From Schlegelella_A sp038234975 (GTDB lineage: Bacteria > Pseudomonadota > Gammaproteobacteria > Burkholderiales > Burkholderiaceae_C): a stretch of DNA of 11,745 nt. Position 1 is the first letter of the stretch, and every line of letters begins with the position of its first letter. Position numbers and translations under genes: made by a program. Below the pieces are notes generated by a model. The model made no database searches. It saw only the letters and a program-made list of their open reading frames with translations, and was not told the origin of the DNA. This document shows, in pieces, positions 7,285 to 11,745 of the stretch. The DNA lies in contig JBBSUK010000112.1 in NCBI GenBank assembly GCA_038234975.1, forward strand, positions 1 to 11,745, written 5' to 3'.

Positions 7285-8171
7285 ACTGGAACAAACTCGT
7301 TATCGCCTTGGTCGGCGGCGACCGGAGGGAACAGGAGATCGCACGCTGCGCGGTTGCCACCGGGGCCGAGGTCCGGGGTTACGGCTTTCCGTGGCCGCAG
7401 GAGGGCATCGACGGCGTGCGGCAAGCGTCGAGCGTTGCCGATGCGCTCGACGGCGCCGATGTCGCGTTGTTCCCGATACCGGGCATCGCACCCGACGGCG
7501 CCCTGTTCGCGCCGCAGGCGTCCGAGCGCGTCATCCCCGATCGCGACAGTCTTTCCGGCATGCGCAAGCCGGGTCAGATCATTCTCGGCTGGGGCGACCC
7601 GAAGCTGAAGGCCCACTGCGAGGCGCTCGGCATCACGCTGCACGAATACGAGTGGGACCAGGACCTCATGCTGCTGCGCGGTCCTGCGATCGTCGAAGGC
7701 ATGCTGAAGGTCCTGATCGAGAACACCGACATCACGATCCACAAGGCGCGCGTGTGTCTTGTCGGCCAAGGCACCATCGGCTCGCTGGTGACCCGCACGC
7801 TCGTCGGTCTCGGCGCCCACGTGCATGTCGCGGCGCGCAACCCGGTGCAGCGTGCGAGCGCCTACGCGACGGGAGCGGAATCGCACGAGCTGGGCGAGCT
7901 GGCCGAGGTGCTGCCAGCGATGGACATCGTCATCGCCAGCGTTCCGGCACGCGTGCTCGGGCGAGAGCTGCTCGAGGTCCTGCCTGCGCATGCGCTGCTC
8001 GTCGATCTCGCTGCGCCACCTGGCGGAATCGACCGGGATGCCGCCCAGGCACTCGGCCTCAAGTTCGTCTGGGCTCGCGGCTTGGGCGCGCGTGCGCCGA
8101 TCACCGTAGGCCGCAGCCAGTGGGGCGGTGTCCGCCGCCGCATCGACGCCATCCTGAAGGAGCGTGCATGA
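7281..8171 (+). CDS. Dipicolinate synthase subunit A (DpaA/SpoVFA)-like dehydrogenase
   Basis: A 296-residue protein resembling Bacillus DpaA along its length as I remember that sequence. An N-terminal VALVGGDRREQEIAR (ALVGGD at 9-14) and IPTVEG-like region (GPAIVEG, 134-140) precede NTDITIHKARVCLVGQGTIG (148-167), the second Rossmann loop GQGTIG. Then VDLAAPPGGID (241-251) and ARGLGARAPITVGR (265-278) match the DpaA C-terminal region. DpaA is the NAD(P)-binding subunit that forms dipicolinate in sporulating Firmicutes, with flavoprotein DpaB as partner. No DpaB is present and nothing else here points to sporulation. The gene is locked into the operon by ATGA overlaps at both ends. It more likely oxidises or reduces a related cyclic imine or amino acid than makes dipicolinate; an alanine-dehydrogenase-like relative is the alternative. 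Confidence 0.75.
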   Translation: MNWNKLVIALVGGDRREQEIARCAVATGAEVRGYGFPWPQEGIDGVRQASSVADALDGADVALFPIPGIAPDGALFAPQASERVIPDRDSLSGMRKPGQIILGWGDPKLKAHCEALGITLHEYEWDQDLMLLRGPAIVEGMLKVLIENTDITIHKARVCLVGQGTIGSLVTRTLVGLGAHVHVAARNPVQRASAYATGAESHELGELAEVLPAMDIVIASVPARVLGRELLEVLPAHALLVDLAAPPGGIDRDAAQALGLKFVWARGLGARAPITVGRSQWGGVRRRIDAILKERA

Positions 8172-9514
8172 AGGCCGATCTGGTCGTCCGCAATGCCCGC
8201 GTGGTTCGTCACGACGGGGAGTTCCAGGGCGGCGTCGCCGTTCGCGATGGCAAGATCGTCGCGACCGGCTCGAACGATTCGTTGCCTGACGCGACGCGGG
8301 TCATCGACGCGGAAGGCCGTGTGCTGATGCCCGGCCTCATCGACCCGCATTGCCACCTCGGCGTCAAGTACCCCTACCCAGAGGACATGCGCACCGAGAC
8401 TGCCGCGGCAGCGTCGGGTGGCGTGACGACCGTACTGCTCTACATCCGCAACCTGAAGCCTTCGTACCTGCCGTTCTACGAGGAGCGCAAAGCCCTCGGC
8501 GAAGAGAACTCGGTGATCGATTTCGGCTTCCATTTCGGCATCCAGCGCGAGGAGCACATCGCCGAGATCCCGGAAGTGATCGCGAAGACCGGCGTCCGGT
8601 CGTTCAAGTGCTACTTCGGCTATGAGCCCGACAACCCGATCGGGATCGTCCCGGCCACCGACGGCTGGGTCTACGCGACGATGCGCATCCTTGCCAAGGT
8701 TCCGGGCGGCGTCATCAACGTGCACTGCGAGAACACGCAGATCGCGACGTGGATGAAGAACGAGATGATCGCCACCGGCCGGCAGGATCTCGGTGCCTAC
8801 ACCGAATCGCGCCCGGCTTTCTGCGAGGTCGAGACGATTCGCCGCATGATCTTTCTCGCCGAGCGCACCGGCTGCTCGCTGCATCTCGTGCACACCTCCG
8901 TGGGCATGGGGCCCGTGCTGGCGGCGGAGGCGCGCGCTCGAGGCGTCAACGTGACGGTCGAGACCTGCCCGCACTACCTCACGCGAACGGCATACGACGC
9001 CGACCTCGACATGCGCGCGAAGATCTCGCCGCCGCTGCGCGATCAAGAGGAGCAGGACGGCCTGTGGCGCGGCATGCTGAACGGCAATGTCTACAGCCTC
9101 GGCACCGATCACGTGCCCTTCCCGCCGAAGAAGGGCGAGGACCTCTGGACCGAGCTGCCCGGCGTCGTGTCGTTCCCGTGGGAGCTTTCGCTGATGCTGC
9201 ACTTCGGGGTGCATCAGCGAGGCCTGCCGCTGTCGAGCCTGGTGCAGCTCAACTCGACGAACCCGGCCCGGCGTTTCGGGCTATGGCCGCGCAAGGGCAA
9301 CATCGACGTCGGATTCGACGCGGATCTCGTGCTCGTCGACCTCGACGAGGAGCGCACCGTGACCCACACCGGCAAGGGCACGTGCATCTACGAAGGCTGG
9401 AAGCTGAAGGGCTGGCCGGTTCTCACCGTCGCACGCGGCACCGTCGTCTACGAGAACGGCACGGTCGATGACAGACACTATGGTCGCGGACGCTGCGTCA
9501 CGGTTCCGGCCTAG
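8168..9514 (+). CDS. Hydantoinase/dihydropyrimidinase-family cyclic amidohydrolase
   Basis: A 448-residue TIM-barrel amidohydrolase with the complete binuclear metal site of the dihydropyrimidinase/hydantoinase/allantoinase group. His61 and His63 (DPHCHLG), the probable carboxylated Lys147 (RSFKCYFGY), His186 (NVHCENT), His242 (HLVHTS) and Asp314 (LGTDHVPF) are all present. These enzymes hydrolyse the ring amide of hydantoins, dihydropyrimidines or related cyclic amides to N-carbamoyl (ureido) acids. The C-terminus (KGNIDVGFDADLVLVDLDEERTV) is the family's usual sandwich. The start forms an ATGA with the DpaA-like gene, preceded by a GGAG-type site (AAGGAGCG). The cysteine hydrolase at the end of the operon is a natural next step if the product is a carbamoyl compound. 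The precise ring substrate cannot be assigned. Confidence 0.9.
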   Translation: MKADLVVRNARVVRHDGEFQGGVAVRDGKIVATGSNDSLPDATRVIDAEGRVLMPGLIDPHCHLGVKYPYPEDMRTETAAAASGGVTTVLLYIRNLKPSYLPFYEERKALGEENSVIDFGFHFGIQREEHIAEIPEVIAKTGVRSFKCYFGYEPDNPIGIVPATDGWVYATMRILAKVPGGVINVHCENTQIATWMKNEMIATGRQDLGAYTESRPAFCEVETIRRMIFLAERTGCSLHLVHTSVGMGPVLAAEARARGVNVTVETCPHYLTRTAYDADLDMRAKISPPLRDQEEQDGLWRGMLNGNVYSLGTDHVPFPPKKGEDLWTELPGVVSFPWELSLMLHFGVHQRGLPLSSLVQLNSTNPARRFGLWPRKGNIDVGFDADLVLVDLDEERTVTHTGKGTCIYEGWKLKGWPVLTVARGTVVYENGTVDDRHYGRGRCVTVPA

Positions 9515-9524
9515 GCACGGCCCG

Positions 9525-10190
9525 ATGACCGTGCCCCCCGCACGTCAACGCGTGGAAGGGCCGTCGATCCGGGCACGCCTGGAAGCCGTGCAGCCGATCG
9601 TTCTCGACCTGGCGAGGCGCGATCCCCGTCCTCGCCTCGAACGTCTCTCCGGAATTCACAACCCATGGGGCCACGCGGCGGTGCTCGCAACGGCGTGGCC
9701 CTTCCTCGACCTCTGCGAGGACGCCGCAATCGTCGCTGCGGTAGTACGGCTCCTCGGCCCCGACATCGTGCTGTGGGACAGCGAGCTGCACCTCGAGGCG
9801 AACTTGTACCGGCTTTTCGTCGAGGCGGGCCGCGAAGGACTTTACTGGCCGGCGACGCCGCTGGCCGGCGCGGTCGTCGTGGTCACGCCGACGCGACCGG
9901 CCGAGCCCGTCCTGTGCATCGAGCTGTCGGCACTTCGTCCGCGTGACCTCGAGCCGTTGCGCCCGGATGAGCCGGTCTACGTGATCCGCTACATGCCAGC
10001 GACGAGCCTTTATGAGCGCGACCCGGCCGCTTCGGCGAACCGCTCGGCGATGGAGGCGCAGCCGCTCCTCAACTACACCACCCGCCCGCTCTGGCTGGTG
10101 GCGGGTGAGGATCGCGCCGGGAACGATTTCGTCACCGGCTTTTCGCCCGTGGTCCCTCGCTGGGCGGGCACTCGAACGGAGCAACTCTGA
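9525..10190 (+). CDS. Phytanoyl-CoA dioxygenase (PhyH)-like protein, iron ligands apparently lost
   Basis: A 221-residue protein of tentative PhyH resemblance. NPWGHAAVLATAWPFLDLCED (46-66), VVRLLGPDIVLWDSELHLE (73-91) and YVIRYMPATSLYERDP (152-167) look like the successive conserved blocks of PhyH-type Fe(II)/2-oxoglutarate oxygenases. Where the family has W-H-x-D before YWP, this protein reads AGREGLYWP (101-109), and no histidine ends the CIELSA strand (131-136). Arg155, the usual 2-oxoglutarate partner, remains. If the family is right it is a non-oxygenase binding protein or a new variant. The ATG at 9525, 10 bases after the hydantoinase stop with AGG 9 bases upstream, is preferred; an ATG at 9468 would overlap the hydantoinase by 47 bases and adds only shadow-like residues. 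It ends one base before the tautomerase. Confidence 0.65.
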   Translation: MTVPPARQRVEGPSIRARLEAVQPIVLDLARRDPRPRLERLSGIHNPWGHAAVLATAWPFLDLCEDAAIVAAVVRLLGPDIVLWDSELHLEANLYRLFVEAGREGLYWPATPLAGAVVVVTPTRPAEPVLCIELSALRPRDLEPLRPDEPVYVIRYMPATSLYERDPAASANRSAMEAQPLLNYTTRPLWLVAGEDRAGNDFVTGFSPVVPRWAGTRTEQL

Positions 10191-10191
10191 C

Positions 10192-10389
10192 ATGCCATTC
10201 GTCGTCGTTGAATTTTGGGAAGGCCGCACGGTTGAGCAGAAGCGAAATCTGGTGAGAGCCATCACGGATGCCATGGTGACGTGCGCCGGCTGCAAACCCG
10301 AGCACCTGCACGTCGTCATCCACGACACACCGAAAGACAGCTGGGGCCGAGGCGGCATCCTCGGCATCGACATGGAAGAGAACAAATGA
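10192..10389 (+). CDS. 4-oxalocrotonate tautomerase-family small protein
   Basis: A 65-residue protein (64 after Met removal) aligning without gaps to 4-oxalocrotonate tautomerase as I recall it. The catalytic Pro1 follows the initiator Met, and Arg11 is kept in EGRTVEQKRNLVRAITDAM. The second substrate arginine, Arg39, is His39 (HLHVVI), and Phe50 is Trp50 (DSWGRGG). Members form beta-alpha-beta hexamers that shift protons between keto and enol forms; others dehalogenate or decarboxylate. The loss of Arg39 argues against the dicarboxylate 4-oxalocrotonate itself, and no meta-cleavage genes are near. A tautomerase for an enol, enamine or imine produced by the neighbours is the better guess. 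It is tightly packed, one base after the PhyH-like stop and with ATGA overlap to the fused hydrolase. Confidence 0.88.
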   Translation: MPFVVVEFWEGRTVEQKRNLVRAITDAMVTCAGCKPEHLHVVIHDTPKDSWGRGGILGIDMEENK

Positions 10390-11381
10390 GCGGTCTCGAC
10401 AGCCTCGATGCACGAACCTCTGCGCTGCTGGTCATCGACCTGCAGAACGCCTTCATCCACGAGAAGGGCACGCTCGGCGTTTCCGGCGTCGACACGAAGC
10501 GCCTGTCGGGCATCGTTCCGGTGCTCGCCGAGCTCGTCCCTCGTTGTCAGGCGGCCGGAATCCCGGTGATCTGGACCGTGCAGCAACACTTCGCGGTCGA
10601 CGCCAGCCGGGCGCACAAGAAGCTCGCCGGCCACACCAGCCGCCGCAAGCAGGTGTCGGCGCTGGCAGGAAGCTGGGACGAGGAGATCGTCGACGAGCTG
10701 AAGTCGATGGCGACGGTCAACCCGTCCTATGTCATTCGCAAGCACCGCTTCGGCGCCTTCCACGAAACGCGGCTCGAGATGCTGCTCGACATGCTCGGCA
10801 CCCGCACGCTGTTCATCGCCGGAACCACGACCAACGCGTGCGTCGAGACCAGCATTCGCGAGGCCTACCTGCGCGACTACGACGTCGTCGCGCTCGAGGA
10901 CTGCATCTCGGGTGTCAACCAGGAGTGGGAAGAGACGGCCAAGAAGGTCTGGAAGCAGTATTTCTGCGAACTGTCGGATTCGAAGGCGATGGAGGCCTGG
11001 ATCAAAGCCCAGGCCGCGCCGCGCACGCTGGGCTACGGACACATGCTGATGATGGTGGAGGACGTCGCCCGCTCGACCGCCTTCTACGTGGATCAACTCG
11101 GCTTCTCGATCCGTCCCGCAAAGCCGCTCGCCGACGGGCGACCGTTCACGGCGTTCCACCAAGGCATCGCCATCGTCGCCGGGCGAGAGGCCGGGCACCG
11201 CCAGATCGATCACATCGCATTCGAGGTCAACGATGTGCGAGCCCTGCGCGATCGTCTTTCAAGGGCGCGCGTCCCGTTCCAGGAGGATCTGCACGACGGA
11301 CCCTACGGACTCACCATCTATCTGGCAGATCCTGACGGGACACGGATCGAGCTGTATGAGGTCGGCGCTCGGGCCTCGTAG
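10386..11381 (+). CDS. Fusion: cysteine hydrolase (isochorismatase-like/N-carbamoylsarcosine amidase type) plus C-terminal VOC/glyoxalase domain
   Basis: One 331-residue frame holds two domains. Residues ~1-208 are an isochorismatase-like cysteine hydrolase with the full triad: Asp18 (LLVIDLQNAF), Lys119 (VIRKHRFGAF) and Cys152 in AGTTTNACVETSIREA. Relatives cleave N-carbamoylsarcosine, ureidoacrylate, maleamate or nicotinamide. Residues ~215-328 are a VOC domain: YGHMLMMVEDVARSTAFYVDQLGFSI (217-242), IDHIAFEVNDV (274-284) and DPDGTRIELYEV (315-326). His219, His276 and Glu322 fit its metal ligands. Usual cysteine hydrolases end near residue 200, so the second domain is a true addition. There is no stop or frameshift between the domains; the linker is AQAAPRTLG. 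The start overlaps the tautomerase as ATGA, and this is the operon's last gene. It would release ammonia and CO2 from a carbamoyl product, or cleave a simple amide; the VOC half could act on the same intermediate. Confidence 0.88.
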   Translation: MSGLDSLDARTSALLVIDLQNAFIHEKGTLGVSGVDTKRLSGIVPVLAELVPRCQAAGIPVIWTVQQHFAVDASRAHKKLAGHTSRRKQVSALAGSWDEEIVDELKSMATVNPSYVIRKHRFGAFHETRLEMLLDMLGTRTLFIAGTTTNACVETSIREAYLRDYDVVALEDCISGVNQEWEETAKKVWKQYFCELSDSKAMEAWIKAQAAPRTLGYGHMLMMVEDVARSTAFYVDQLGFSIRPAKPLADGRPFTAFHQGIAIVAGREAGHRQIDHIAFEVNDVRALRDRLSRARVPFQEDLHDGPYGLTIYLADPDGTRIELYEVGARAS

Positions 11382-11419
11382 CTGTCGAGCAAGCTGAACC
11401 GGCGAGACGGCCTTCGGTC

Positions 11420-11709
11420 GTGGGTGCCAGTTTGGCAGCGAACGGCCACTTCATCTACTTCGCCTATGGGTCGAACATGAGCCTGCGGCGGCTGCGCAGT
11501 GCCGACCGTGCGCCGTCGGCCGAGCCGCTCGGTACGGCGAGTCCGGCCGGGCACCGGCTCTACCTCGCGACCGACAAGCGGCCCGGCCTTCAGCCATTCA
11601 CGTGGGCCTTCCGGCCGACTACCTCGCCGGCATCGAAGCGGTGGGTGGCGTGCGCGATACCGATGCGGATCGCCAAGCGCGGGAGTCCGCGATCCACGCA
11701 GCGCGCTGA
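11420..11709 (+). pseudogene. Degraded gamma-glutamylcyclotransferase-like gene (internal deletions and frameshift)
   Basis: In frame from a GTG at 11420 the protein reads NGHFIYFAYGSNMSLRRLRS, the N-terminal signature of the AIG2/GGCT family (YGSN substrate loop). It then continues PSAEPLGTASPAGHRLYLATDKRPGLQPFTW. The last part resembles the late region of the family (ATxxxxxLRPYTWY), so some 60-odd middle codons seem missing, including the region of the catalytic glutamate. At about 11600 the family-like sequence jumps to another frame: VGLPADYLAGIEAVGGVRD (from 11602), ending at TGA 11707-11709. Two separate lesions in a normally ~180-residue protein point to a dead gene. The original frame stays open to the window edge, so an unrelated longer ORF cannot be fully excluded. 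It starts 38 bases after the fusion gene and is probably not part of the pathway. Confidence 0.65.
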
Positions 11710-11745
11710 GCGCCGCTCGTCTTCGGCCTGCTCGTCGGCGGCCCA

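Noticed and set aside
7281..8171. Sporulation dipicolinate synthesis
   Set aside because: There is no DpaB, no sporulation gene, and the rest of the window looks proteobacterial.
10192..11381. Aromatic meta-cleavage segment (tautomerase plus VOC domain as extradiol dioxygenase)
   Set aside because: The VOC part is a single short domain fused to a hydrolase, the tautomerase lacks Arg39, and no hydratase, aldolase or semialdehyde dehydrogenase is present.
11407..11421. Terminator after the hydrolase-VOC gene (ACGGCC/GGTCGT hairpin)
   Set aside because: The stem is short with a three-base loop and one wobble pair, and no T-tract follows.

Overview
The window is GC-rich and densely packed. Genes abut or overlap by the four bases ATGA, and there is no rRNA, tRNA, transposon or CRISPR. 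The protein families (SsuBC-type ABC transporter, FCD-type GntR regulator, COG0523 GTPase, RidA, opine dehydrogenase) and base composition fit a metabolically versatile soil-type proteobacterium, probably alpha or beta. That placement is inference; no marker gene is present.

Layout. (1) 1-2050, plus strand: the 3' part of a COG0402 deaminase-type amidohydrolase, then a CodA-like amidohydrolase overlapping it by 17 bp. (2) 4342-2061, minus strand: an operon of a GntR/FCD regulator, a RidA/YjgF protein and a COG0523 metallochaperone-type GTPase, converging on the amidohydrolases with a 10-bp gap. (3) 4343-4552: the divergent control region, with a good minus-strand promoter and two copies of TGTGATCA, the likely operator. 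(4) 4553-11381, plus strand: one long operon with ABC permease, ABC ATPase, opine-dehydrogenase family enzyme, dipicolinate-synthase-A-like dehydrogenase, hydantoinase/dihydropyrimidinase, a phytanoyl-CoA-dioxygenase-like protein without visible iron ligands, a 4-oxalocrotonate-tautomerase-like protein, and a cysteine hydrolase fused to a glyoxalase/VOC domain. (5) 11420-11709: remains of a gamma-glutamylcyclotransferase-like gene with internal deletions and a frameshift.

How it may work together (inference). The hydrolases recall creatinine breakdown: a cyclic-amidine deaminase, a hydantoinase ring opener, then a cysteine hydrolase of the N-carbamoylsarcosine-amidase/isochorismatase type. 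Two NAD(P)-dependent Rossmann enzymes, a tautomerase and RidA could handle the resulting amine, imine or enamine intermediates. The ABC proteins would import the substrate; their binding protein is not in view. The COG0523 GTPase could supply metal to the three metal-dependent amidohydrolases, and the GntR protein probably senses a pathway compound. The combination looks like an uncharacterised catabolic system for an N-heterocycle or opine-like compound. The substrate cannot be read from sequence.
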